Source: Plasmodium coatneyi (Eukaryota; Apicomplexa; Aconoidasida; Haemosporida; Plasmodiidae). From it: 64,000 nucleotides of DNA. The DNA lies in contig NC_033567.1 in NCBI RefSeq assembly GCF_001680005.1, forward strand, positions 2,852,001-2,916,000, written 5' to 3'. Numbering within the stretch: the first letter of the stretch is position 1; each line of letters begins with the position of its first letter. Under the pieces are notes generated by a model. That model saw only the letters and a list, made by a program, of their open reading frames with translations. It had not been told where the DNA came from and did no database searches. Of this stretch, positions 44,101 to 53,198 are shown piece by piece. The position numbers and the translations under genes are program-made.

Positions 44101-45954
44101 ATCCTCATCGTCCACCTTTTTCACCCGTTCGACTTCCACGACTTCCCCCTCCACTTCACCTGCCTCTTCCGGCCTCTCCGTTTCACTTCTCGTCAAGTCG
44201 TACATGTTTTCCCCACATCTTTCCATTTCTGATTCGTCTTTTTCTTCTAACGTTTTTTCCCTCCCTATGATGTGTTCCGTATCAACTACTACGACTTCTT
44301 CCTTATCTACCTGGGGAGGTTCTTCCTTGGTACCTTCATTTACGTTTATCTGTTCATTGTTCGTTTGGTCCACTTCCTCGGTCGGTTTTTCTTCCTTTTC
44401 GGGATTCTTCTCAATATCTGCATCTGCGACGTCGTCTAATTTAGGGGCAGCGATGTCCATAGGAGCCTCCGATGACTGTGCCTCTTTCCCTTGTATACTC
44501 TTAAGCAGAACCTTTTTCTTTCTATCCTTTCCCATTGTCTTAGATTCACCTACCAACTTGGAAATGGGTTTTTTGGCTAAAATTTTCTTTGTGTCTAAAA
44601 TTGCCTTTCCTCTTTTCACAGCTTCCATCTTTAAGGGGCTACTTTTTTGTGTATTTTTGGGCTTTTCTATAAATTTTCGAGTGATTAGTGAGCTCTTTCT
44701 TATATTACTGGTGGCCCCACTTAGAACTTCTTTCCCTTCCGTCGCAGATTCATCAACTTCTTTGCTTCCTATTTCTGCAGCTCTCTTAAGATAATGCAAC
44801 GTGTGTTTTATGTTACCCTTGGGAGGAGCCTTATGTTTAACACTTTTCTCTTTAATCAGAAAGGGTAACACTTTTGGAGGAATTTTCAAAGATGTTTTTT
44901 CCTTTAGCAGCAGTGCTTTCCCTTTTTCGTCCTTGCTAATTTCTTTGGATGGAACAAAATTCGTTTTAATCATTGCCTTGGGCTTTAACTTTACTACTTC
45001 CGGTGAAGGGATTTTCTTTGGTAAATTTCGAAAAATGCTTTTTCCTTTACCAGTGTCTAACGCCTTCCCCGTAATTCCCTCCTTATGAAGGTTACTTTTG
45101 TTCATTGTAATTGGTGGATTTATTATGGGTGACTTAATTGGCAGAGGGGGTCTTTTTATCAGATCTGCTGATTTGGGCAGTCCTGGAAACTTCTGAGCAG
45201 TTGCATTAATGCTTTTACTGCTTTGCCTGTTAATGTCCTTTGGAATGCCCTTCGAAACTCCTTTGTATGGCACACTAAGTGAACGCTTGCTGGTCGGTAC
45301 ATTTTCGTTTTTTTTTCCTAAATTCAACCTTTCCATACTCATGTTTTTGGCAAAATCCTGAGGGTTAAGGACCTGCAGGAGGCCTTTCACTTCGATGTAT
45401 AACGGCTCGCTGTTCATAAATGTGGGGGGCGCTTTGGGGGAAAAGGTGATATCCGAGTGTTTGCTCATGGGAGCACCCTCAAGCGGTTTGACTTCGCTAC
45501 TTGGAAAGTTCTCTTTTTGGTGCTCCTTCTCAGCCTCATGTTGAGCCTCCTTTCTAGATTCTTGTTCCCCCTCTTTTAAAGCCTCCTTTTTGTTCACATG
45601 TTCATCTCCTTCTTTGACCAATTTGGACGCGTCTTCCACATTCAAGCCATTATCGCCGTCTCTGATTTCCCCATTTTCCGTCAGTTTTCCGGTCGCGTTG
45701 ATAGTAGCATCCATGCTGCAGTTGTTGTCCTTATTCGAAGTATCAAAGTCCGTCGCCCCCGCCTTTGTGTCATTTACAACATCATTGGCAGAAGCTGGAG
45801 CATTTTCATTTGTTTCTACGCCTGCAATTTTTTCTTCTTCATCTATCTTCTTTGGGTTTTCATCCTGCGTTTCGATCCCCGTTGCCGCGTTTTCCTGTCT
45901 TTCATTTGTTGAGTCGGCTGACAGGTCCGCGTTTTTACTGTCGTTTGGGTCCAT
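41170..45954 (-). CDS. 1,594-residue lysine/serine-rich repeat protein with C-terminal cysteines
   Basis: Not recognised. Intronless, from the ATG at 45954 to TAG at 41170. The first ~180 residues are acidic and Asn-rich. Residues ~200-500 are basic, with many K-x-P-P-L/I-like segments. Residues ~510-720 are a Glu-rich, GC-richer low-complexity block. Residues ~740-810 hold seven decapeptide repeats of GKAPLTMKTI type. Residues ~830-1250 are Lys/Ser-rich (for example KKSKSLKKLKSKSSKKMS), suggesting nucleic-acid, microtubule or membrane-surface binding. Residues ~1473-1550 are a tetrapeptide array with a hydrophobic residue every fourth position. The protein ends NYCSCI. I see no signal peptide and no transmembrane helix. 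The long antisense frame at 43082-44794 is a by-product of composition. Confidence 0.8.
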   Translation of the reverse strand: MDPNDSKNADLSADSTNERQENAATGIETQDENPKKIDEEEKIAGVETNENAPASANDVVNDTKAGATDFDTSNKDNNCSMDATINATGKLTENGEIRDGDNGLNVEDASKLVKEGDEHVNKKEALKEGEQESRKEAQHEAEKEHQKENFPSSEVKPLEGAPMSKHSDITFSPKAPPTFMNSEPLYIEVKGLLQVLNPQDFAKNMSMERLNLGKKNENVPTSKRSLSVPYKGVSKGIPKDINRQSSKSINATAQKFPGLPKSADLIKRPPLPIKSPIINPPITMNKSNLHKEGITGKALDTGKGKSIFRNLPKKIPSPEVVKLKPKAMIKTNFVPSKEISKDEKGKALLLKEKTSLKIPPKVLPFLIKEKSVKHKAPPKGNIKHTLHYLKRAAEIGSKEVDESATEGKEVLSGATSNIRKSSLITRKFIEKPKNTQKSSPLKMEAVKRGKAILDTKKILAKKPISKLVGESKTMGKDRKKKVLLKSIQGKEAQSSEAPMDIAAPKLDDVADADIEKNPEKEEKPTEEVDQTNNEQINVNEGTKEEPPQVDKEEVVVVDTEHIIGREKTLEEKDESEMERCGENMYDLTRSETERPEEAGEVEGEVVEVERVKKVDDEDEHADAGGNNDLDAGKREQKGEKEDKAEKADGEEQGGKSAGSRKEVGPEELEGEMKGEETVQPAEPAEPEKPAQSESDEKKKGLEKVNEVKEAKKTKSEIKKGADHKISKKVPKRGDNALTKKDEGGSPLTMKAIGKAPLTMKAIGKAPLTMKTIGKAPLTMKTIGKVPLTMKTIGKAPLSMKTIGKAPLTVKQSTKPELALKHKATMKGIPSLLKLKTDITGNVKEKKSIKNEKSSDPIKSATNKNSPQRKTILFLKKANTLKKATLSKNSLKDVDAEKKKLLKKLDTSMSDKNGKIDAENDSISMPSKGVSKKVSSTSIKNALSIFKKKTLSKSKTDSIHELMSSGGNNNAIVSSKSENIHNVLEQKKEGEAEADELFTKKLLSSKDLGAGAKSSSSHESDHQNENAKESPPPMGKNEEVGSKGDQELSKMVVKKPSLKKSKSLKKLKSKSSKKMSMSDDISIGEEKVTKKIAKLSSSRKIKSAVSQIKEEKKMKKLKSETFHKGASSVTKMKDKKGPKKYKSSTGNGNSKIAKEGVGSKSLLEKELVKMKSFKDKWNSDFVTPRIGGMDSSNSFFAHDKLEMSNADASDDNAPHSITSPSVSSKKMRKKKKMSNRVNGPVRTDDAPKKRGTTGKAKKIAPSSSIKSMEHRIVSDLEQDAQPLPVAHKGSTSTTTTGEERRNSGDTNAGMSKLRNASLFNFNRIKSGNTLRNLSVQVKLEPPPMEVASQGEPNLKVNNLCSKTPVVARRTSGMIPQNTSWMLGKCCSVGNSSTEYVYERKEPAIQNFSSLFNVNNKYMPVSTNMQMALLSGNSVKLSNVYESDLLGRGEWALNRETLRGSLRGNMASSGSPLRRPVSGLISRPSSRSMGRFMSRPMSSQVSRRVSGQMGNQMGNQMSGQLSYQLDGQMGSQMSGQLSGHLSNQLSHQLDGRNSLPLSCKMNSGSYSNKSLLNNSSPPELRRRPSCNTTVNYCSCI
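41306..41535 (-). repeat. 12-bp repeat encoding a tetrapeptide array
   Basis: About 19 degenerate units of four residues: SRPM, SSQV, SRRV, SGQM, GNQM, GNQM, SGQL, SYQL, DGQM, GSQM, SGQL, SGHL, SNQL, SHQL and more. Met, Leu or Val fills nearly every fourth position, with Gln or Arg often before it. On the plus strand this appears as repeating TGGnnGCTCATT-like units. Confidence 0.88.
43525..43735 (-). repeat. 30-bp tandem repeat encoding GKAPLTMKTI
   Basis: Seven head-to-tail 30-bp units encoding decapeptides such as GKAPLTMKAI, GKAPLTMKTI, GKVPLTMKTI and GKAPLSMKTI. They differ at few bases, which indicates recent expansion or homogenisation and likely length polymorphism between isolates. 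Confidence 0.92.
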
Positions 45955-46369
45955 CTCTGGTGAGATTATTCATTACAACTGGTGAGTAAAAATGGCACGT
46001 AAAAATGGCGCGCAAAAGTGACACGCAAAAATGGTCTATGTAGCCTCTTTCTTTTCTTTTTTTTTTTCCCTTTATGTTACACAAATTAGCCAATTAAAAG
46101 TCACTACAAAAAACAAACAAAGGGACAGACGTATTATACAAATGCATGCATATTTGTATGTATACATAAACAACATCACAATTTTAGTACAAAAAAAAAA
46201 GTGCACAGAATTAAAAAAAAAACAAAAACAAAATAAATATTTTAAAGCATGCTGATGGGTAACATTTACATGTACAAAAAAACAAAAAAAAAAAAAAAGC
46301 TATTTTAAAATTTGTTCATGTGCATTTTATCCTGTTGTTGGTAGCTATGAGAAGAAATAAGTGTACAAA

Positions 46370-46411
<42 letters not shown>

Positions 46412-46658
46412 TTTTACGTATACACATGTGTACATGTTAAAGTGCTGTGGATGACCTGGAAAAGAAAACACAATAAAACAGAACAAAGCGGATGTTAAAA
46501 CCCAGATGAATTAGAAGAAACATATACAAGCGCAAATATCTTGAAAAATTCATATATGCGTGAAAAAATATTTGTACCCCATTTTTTTGTGTAATCCAAA
46601 GTAGAAATAACAAGTGAATGCACCAACAGGAACAAACAAGATTGTTGCCGTTGCAGTG

Positions 46659-46695
<37 letters not shown>

Positions 46696-47700
46696 TGGCT
46701 AGCTTTCGATATTGTGACTTAATTTTAACCATGAAAAAAATATAGCATGGTCATGTTTTTTTTAAGAAAAATGCGCGAATTTTATTTTTATCAATTTTGT
46801 TCATAAAAAAAAAAAAAAACTATTTTTTATTTTGCTATACCAAGTTCATATTTTCCACTCCAATAACTTTTCTGTTGAATTCTCTAAGCTTTAACAACTG
46901 TATACGTAGCGGCAGGAACTATCACTTGTGGAAAGTAACTTTTACGCAAAAAGGGAGTATCATTTGGTGATCAAAAAAAAGGGGTGAATAAATTTCTACC
47001 GAAAAGGAAGTGTCAATTTGTATGGGTAAACATGTGCATATGATATATATACATATAAAAGCGCATTTATATGCAACCCTTCGCGCGCACACACACACAT
47101 GTGCACAAATTTGTAGATATGTTGAGATGGCCAAAAGGCTTAATTTCCAGGTAGTTTGTTAATTGGGAAAATTTTATGCGAAAATTTCAATAAACAGAGG
47201 TGCTATTGAATATTTTTACTCTTCCCTTTTACGAATGAGAAAATGAAGTGCAGTTGGAAAAAATCTGGACACTTCAAACAAAAAAAAAAAAAAAAAAAAA
47301 ATGGGCCAGGTAGATTTGCTTATCCTTCATAACTGGCGTTCCCTCATTGTGGATATTTATGACATAAATTTAAAAAAAGCAGTAAAAAAAAAATTCCATT
47401 TTGTAAGTTTCCTTGTGAAAACGGATTATAGCTTGTAATTTTGTTTACTTCGTGTTACTATACTCTGCTCTGCTTCATTTTTTTTCATTTTTCGCATTTC
47501 TGGTTTTAGCAGAACAAAGCTTATAATTTCTACAAGCTGCGTGTGCGCGTGTGTGGGTTTTTTTTTCCTCCTTTTAAAATGTCTTTCCTTTGCACACATT
47601 GCTCAGAATTTTTGTTCCAATTTGAGGAGCACACCCCCTGTTAAACATTTTTATACACTTGGGCATGCGCTTTTTCATGCACTTATGATCTGCATCCCCG
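45955..47700. other. Intergenic region with long poly-A tracts
   Basis: About 1.75 kb upstream of the repeat-protein gene and downstream of RPR2. It contains poly-A runs of about 35 bases at 46373-46407 and about 33 at 46661-46693, and further ones near 46277-46297, 46805-46820 and 47280-47300. A CA-type alternation lies at 47088-47105. No gene was recognised. Confidence 0.65.
46373..46407. repeat. Poly-A tract (~35 bases)
   Basis: An uninterrupted run of A in an intergenic region. Runs this long are unstable in sequencing, so the exact length is uncertain. Confidence 0.9.
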
Positions 47701-48216
47701 TCAGACGGCCTCCGTTTCATTCGCGCGCTGAGCGGTCAAACCATTTTCGTAAACAAATTTTGTGTCATGCTGACAGTAGTTACACCGGTATGAAACCAGA
47801 AATTCATCTCTCAACTTCCCCTTCAAATTGGTACTCACCTCCTCATTTCTGTTTTTTTCTTTCTTACTCAAATTTTGTGGGTTAACAGAAACTTTGCAAG
47901 TAGCACTTGGGATGAGGACTGAGTTGCATTTTTTGCAGAAGAGTTTCTTAAATTTTTTGTCGTGTTTTATTAAAAACTTGTTCGAAAGTTTCCTCATCGT
48001 TTTGATATACTCCCTTGAGATGTTCTGGTTAAATTCATTCATTAGAAATGATGCTTGCAATAGGTAATTTATTCTAATCATTTGTTTAGACGGTTTGGTC
48101 ACTTCATGGTCATTAAATTTTTTTTTTCTTTTTTTTTTTTTTCCGCCCAGTTGGTGGTTCATCTGTTGAGGATTTATGCTTTTTCGTGTTCGTTCTTTCT
48201 GTATTGGTTTGTCCAT
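47701..48216 (-). CDS. RPR2: RNase P protein subunit Rpr2/Rpp21 (main frame)
   Basis: A subunit of RNase P that helps trim tRNA 5' ends in the nucleus. The 171-residue frame has the family's helical part (QMIRINYLLQASFLMNEF, then YIKTMRKLSNKFLIKHDKKF). A zinc ribbon follows with C94-x2-C97 (FCKKCNSVLIPSATCKV) and C145-x2-C148 (YRCNYC). Spacing and order match Rpp21/Rpr2. The annotated ATG at 48216 gives a basic, poor-quality N-terminus (residues 1-24) that is an out-of-frame reading of the neighbouring coding-like frame. The real N-terminus is therefore probably the segment at 48113-48493, joined through a frameshift in a poly-A run. The conserved domain itself (from about residue 40) is intact. 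Confidence 0.85.
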   Translation of the reverse strand: MDKPIQKERTRKSINPQQMNHQLGGKKKKRKKKFNDHEVTKPSKQMIRINYLLQASFLMNEFNQNISREYIKTMRKLSNKFLIKHDKKFKKLFCKKCNSVLIPSATCKVSVNPQNLSKKEKNRNEEVSTNLKGKLRDEFLVSYRCNYCQHDTKFVYENGLTAQRANETEAV

Positions 48217-48493
48217 TTTGGTCTACACCATCGTCCTCCTTCTTTTCATGTGCATTTACATTTTTGTGAATTCCTTCAGGGTTATGCTTTCCTTTGGCAG
48301 TTTCTCGTTTTTTCTTGGCACTTCCACTGCTAACAAAATGAGAGGTATTTTCCGGTTGAGTCTTTTCGCAATGTTGGTAACCTTCGTCGGTGTACAATTC
48401 ACTAAGCTCTTTCTTTAACATGTGGGCACTTTCTATATTTTCTGCCAGTTGACCTTCTGTGCTACGTTCGTTTTCATTTTTTGGGTAACACAT
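48113..48493 (-). pseudogene. Probable N-terminal part of RPR2 gene in a shifted frame
   Basis: A frame starting at ATG 48493 (MCYPKNENERS) with hydrophilic Glu/Lys/Asn/Thr/His-rich sequence, typical of coding DNA in this genome. It runs into the minus-strand tract A14-G-A10 (plus-strand T-rich tract 48118-48142) and stops at once with TAA. Losing one A from that tract, or gaining two, would keep it in frame with the Rpr2 domain. It is either an assembly or sequencing length error or a real frameshift. It is labelled broken only because the window's sequence is broken. Confidence 0.6.
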
Positions 48494-49749
48494 GTTTTGT
48501 ATGAGGGAGCGTTTCCTTCGTGCCACTAAGGTGCGGACGCATGTTGGCACTACGACGCAGTGGATATGTTCACAAAGATGTGTACACTGTGGGTACTATG
48601 CACGTATGTAACGTACGCGTCCGTGCCGCAACTGTAAATGTGCAAGACTGTCCCTGCTCTGGGGTGGGGGAAACGACGGCTTCGCCTGACGTGCTGGCCT
48701 GTCGCTGATTTATTTTTGATAAACGTGCCAAATGGGTTTCCTAGTATGGGTTTTACGCAGATGTATTTTTTTGTGCCCCTTTAAGAGGAGGCTCACTTGT
48801 GTTCTACAATTGTGGGCGCAATTGAGCAGGTGTCAAGGTGCTCACTTTTGCCCTGTTACGAATGGCTTCCTCTTGTTTTATCTCTCAAGAATGTACATTC
48901 CTTCGCTGGGCAAGATGCAAAAAAGGAAATTTGAAAAGTATCTCTTTTGAAAATTTTGGAATGTTGTAATGGTTGGAAAAAATTGAAGTTGCCAATTTGT
49001 TCTTTTTTTTTTTTTTTTTTTTTTTTTTCCCTCGCGCATTGTGCACTTTTTGGTAGCGCCGCGTGTTGTCCCATTTGTACATAAACATTACATACTTCAT
49101 AATGGCTAGCCTTTTTTTTTTTTTGCGAAAAAAATGTTTTCATTTGGGGTAGACCATAAAAGGATGAGTGAAGGCGAAGTTATCGAAGCGCTGCATTCAA
49201 TCATTCTTTCAAACAAGTCATTTTTGAGGTTCCCCCGTCCAGGCATTAATTAAACGGTTTGGGTGACGTTTTTAAGGGGGAGAAAACATGCGCCGTTTGG
49301 TCAACTTTCAGCTTGGGCGCAATCATTCGGGTTAAGCGCTCATCATCGCGCTACGATTAAAGTAAAAGGAAGGGAAAATAAATGGGAATGTCTTTGATTC
49401 ACTTCCTCCAAAAGGTGTACCCATATGTACATGTTTCAGGCACGCGCTGGACGTTTTGGATTCCCCCCTACACACACTTCCCCCGTTGTGTACCTACACA
49501 TAGCTCACCAGCAGTGACGGACTTGCCAGCATATTGCAACATCGTAAATATTATGCGCATTATTTATGAGGTAGGATTTTCCCCCTCCATGTGGAGCAAA
49601 TTTCTTTTCATGAATTCTCTCTATTGGGTGTCTCTCTCGAGTAAACTGCACATCTTGACTAGGTTACACCGCTTGACTAAGTTAAACAGCCTGAATAAGT
49701 TGTCCCACTTGTTTGCCTCCCCACGATCTTCCCCATTTTGTTCCGCCAA
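48494..49749. other. Divergent intergenic region between RPR2 and the lectin-like gene
   Basis: About 1.25 kb of moderate GC. It contains a long poly-T run at 49004-49028 and an 18-bp tandem repeat just before the lectin-like gene. The frame at 49382-49753 ends by stop at the next gene's start and has no recognisable content. Confidence 0.6.
49636..49707 (+). repeat. 18-bp tandem repeat upstream of the lectin-like gene
   Basis: Three clear units of CTTGACTAAGTTAAACAG type (49654, 49672 and 49690), preceded by one more diverged copy (49636). It lies 40-110 bp before the start codon at 49750, so probably in the 5' untranslated region. Confidence 0.7.
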
Positions 49750-51864
49750 ATGAATCGCGTAAGGATAATCCCTCTCGTGGTGCTAATCACCACCTTGTGT
49801 AGCTATACGTCTCTGTGCCTAAAGCGAAACGATGAAATTGCAAATGGCCCTGTAAAAATACGGAGTGGGAATTTAAAGGAAAGGATAACTCTACATTGCG
49901 AAGGAGCTCAGTCTGTCCACATTTTGGACGCCAGTTATGGAAATCCGTCCGTCGATCATTTTCTGATAAAAAAAAGTTACCTCACAAATGGCGTCACGCG
50001 TGTCCACTACGGGCTGACGTACATATTCGCATGTATCTGCGAGTGACCCATCTTGGAAAATGCCCCAACCCAATGACTCCTTTGTACCATTGTGAACTCC
50101 CCCACAGACCCCTTAGATGCACCGCACACCCTGCCGGTTGTTCAGATGTTATGTGAAGGGAAACCCAGCTGTGATGTAAACATGAACAATTGGGTTGAGC
50201 CTCACATTTGGTGTGAGCTTCGGTGGAGTGGAGGTGCTCACTAAAGTGTTTTTTTTTTTTTTTACTCTGCGTATGTTCCCACTGTCCACTTATGCACCCC
50301 CACCCCAGATCCTGGTGAACGACGAAACGTTTAGAGTCCTATCCATGATAAAGGATTTCCACAAACTTGTTGTAAAATATACCTGCACGTCGGACGCGTT
50401 GGAGGCATTCCCCATGTGTACGTAAAGGACCTGTTCACCATTTTGCGCGCACCATTAAATGGGAGAAAATGGAGGAAAGCCATTTTATCTTAACATGTTT
50501 GTGTGCTATTGATTGCTTGACCCACTTGGTTTATCACTTTCTGCAGACAACGTAAAGGCCCGAAGAGGGGGCGACAACACCTGGAATGTTGAGTTTCAAG
50601 GTTTTTTTCGAAAAAGGGTGGAACAGCGTGGGTTCCTGTGAAGGCGCATGCGTTTCCCCACTCGGACCAGGGTCCTCCTTCTCACCTCCTTCATTTTCCC
50701 CCCCTCTCGATTCCACAGGGGAAGAGGAAAAGGAGGAACTGTACCTTCATGTGGAGGACATGTAAAGGGGGAAAATGTGCAGACGTGCAGCTACACGTTG
50801 CAGAGTGCCCCCTTTTGCCCTTTCTCACGAGAAAAATCCCCTCCTCCTTTTGCAGAAATGCCCTGTGCGAAAAACCGCTGATTAGGAAAAAATACATAGA
50901 CGTGAATGAAGCCGAGCAGGAGTAAGCATACAGCACATTTTGAATTGGAACGAGTCCCCGCATTATTTCTCCTTGTGAACATATTTCCCCACCTCACCCC
51001 CTTGTGTCTGTGTGTGCCCCGTCCAAATCAGGTGTAACGCCTTAAGCAACTGCGTTTTCATAATTTTCAACTCCGATGGGTACACACTGTGTGAGTCCAC
51101 CTCGTACAAAAATGCGACAGTTCAGAGGAACTCCAAGGTGAGTTAACAAATGTGTGCCATATGCATGAGGAGACAAAATGAAATGGCAGCTACTCAAATA
51201 AAATGGGCCTCCCTTAGCATGCCTCTGAGAAAGCGCAAATTTGCTTGTTCATTTTTCTACCTCAATTTCTACCCCTCAGATTTATATCAAAATGTCTTAC
51301 AGTAAACGATAAAAAAAGGCGCCTTCCGTTGTCGCCCCTTTATCTTTAAGCACGAAAGAGCGGCATCGCCACACAGCAACGTAGCTGCACACCCATGCGC
51401 GCACTTTTTTCCCCCGTTTGGAAGTCAGCGGAAGGCTGCCCCACAACTACGAAGTGTTTCCAAATGTTCAAGGTCAAAAGGGGGAACTTTTTTACCACCC
51501 TGTTGGGAGCTGTATATGCTCAACAGTTAGGGGAACTTCCCCCAACAGACAGACAGACACACACACACCGCGGTTGTCACGCTGAAGAAGCTCCCACCTT
51601 TTTTTTTCACCATTACAGGGGTGTGCGAAAAGAAGGATGTCGTGTTCGAGATGAACTCAGCCTTACGCTTGGACGACCTATACGGTAGCAGGAGAGGCAA
51701 ACTTATTTTTCCCCCACTCCATGCGAACAGAAATTGGCAAAATGTATGACGTGAAAACAGTAGAAGGATTACACGTTATCTGTTTTTTTAAAAATCCCTT
51801 TCAGACAAATGCAAGGAAGTCGACTGTGACTACTTCACGGTAAGGCCTTTTTAAAAATGGCTTG

Positions 51865-51897
<33 letters not shown>

Positions 51898-52778
51898 AAA
51901 ATGGATACTCCCCTTATTTTCCCCCCTTAGATGTCCACAGCTAACGGGTAAGCATAGGCAGCTCCCATTTTGCACACGGGGGAGGAGGAACACAACGATA
52001 AGTTGAAGCGACACGGAAAAGGAAACCTAAACCACACGTAACTCAACCCATTTGTAACTTTTTTTTTCCCACCATAAAGAGTAAAAGGTGTTCCTAAAAG
52101 CTTCCGGAACTATGCCTGGTTTTGCAAAGGGTTCCCCAAATATGTAAGTCGCGTCTGAGGCAGTCTAAAAATGCAATGGTCAAATGTGAGCGTTTTTTTT
52201 CTGTGCTGGCCGAGTAATTTACAAAAAAAAATAAATAATAAAAATAACGTACACAAATGCAGGTCTCCCACGAAGGGTTTATCTTTGGGAAAAACAACAA
52301 AAGGTAACTTATGCAAAAAAAAAAAAAAATAAAATAAAATAATACAAATAAAACGAATAAGTGAGAAATAGAAGAATCTACCCGCTTCGCTGCCTCCCCA
52401 TTTGTGATAATTTTTACAAAAAGGGGACGCACGTGGAGTGCCCCTTACCCCGGTGTGTTTAATATTTTCCGCCCTTCTTATTCGTTTTAACTTGCAGTTC
52501 AAAGGAACCGAAGCGGAGAATGGGTAAAAAAAAAAAAAAAAAAAAAAATACAAATGGTGAAATAATTGCATAGCTGTGCTTAGAACAGCAGCCCGTTGGA
52601 CGTTGTTTCGTGTCCGCGTTTTAGTTGCAAACTCGAGCGGGGGGGCATCCATATGAGTACAGGCACATGCGCGCATGCCTGTTGTTGTGGCGTTATTCCT
52701 CATTTAACCCACCTTTTTTTTTGTTTTTTTCCGGAAAATAAAAAAGCGATCAAGGGGTTCGAGGGACCCTTACGATGA
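49750..52778 (+). CDS. Fifteen-exon secreted protein with SUEL/galactose-lectin-like N-terminal domain
   Basis: Assembled by eye. Exons: 49750-50032, 50108-50193, 50309-50417, 50547-50600, 50719-50761, 50856-50921, 51032-51137, 51280-51301, 51619-51684, 51805-51839, 51931-51947, 52080-52143, 52263-52303, 52498-52523 and 52747-52778. They sum to 1,050 nt (349 residues), in phase throughout, with GT-AG introns of ~75-317 nt. A signal peptide (IIPLVVLITTLCSYTSLC) is followed by ITLHCEG, HILDASYGNPS, VVQMLCEGKPSCDVNMNNW and HKLVVKYTC. This order fits the SUEL lectin fold: C, A-YG, C-G-x-x-C, KxLxVxYxC. The remaining ~200 residues carry more Cys (ALC, EC, NC, LC, VCEKK, DKCKEVDCDYF, WFCKG) and a basic tail, with no membrane anchor. 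The exon 1 donor is the least certain; exon 2 is supported by its lectin motif. The role is unknown, perhaps extracellular glycan binding. Confidence 0.82.
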
Positions 52779-53198
52779 AGAAGCGTAGTTGGAAGTGCAA
52801 GTCCCAAAGGGAAGCCCATAAATGGAAGCTCCAAAAGGAACCTCCAATGCTTTGACAGTGCCGGCCTACTTCTTACATCTGTGACGTTTCCGTTTGCATC
52901 TTTGTTCACTGCTCAGCGTGCATCATCTGCCTTTCATAAAAATAGAGCCAAGCGGGTCAAAGCGCCGCTCTCCTTCACCGTGCTGACTTCATTAACGGAG
53001 AAGCAAAAATAATTACAGCGCGTCCACTTTGTGAGTGGGCGCAACTGACCTTTTTTCTGTGAAAGAGGTTACTTCTGTGTATCTCACCAGGGGAAGAAGT
53101 AACTTTTTTTTTTTTTTTGTCACCACGCTGTTTGTCACAACGTTGTTTGTGCGCCCTGTTGTTCTTCCGCTTCCCCACTCTCTGGCGAGTTAAGAGTA
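52779..53198. other. Intergenic between two plus-strand genes
   Basis: 420 bp with a poly-T run at 53104-53118. It must hold the 3' end of the lectin-like gene and at least part of the next promoter. No gene was seen. Confidence 0.6.

Noticed and set aside
43082..44794. 570-codon plus-strand open frame
   Set aside because: It is antisense to the lysine/glutamate-rich repeat protein. Its Phe/Ser/Leu-rich content is the complement of Lys/Glu codons, and it includes the antisense of the decapeptide repeat.
52094..52703. Minus-strand frames of 112 and 197 codons
   Set aside because: Antisense to the last exons and introns of the 15-exon lectin-like gene, and Phe-rich from the complement of poly-A introns.
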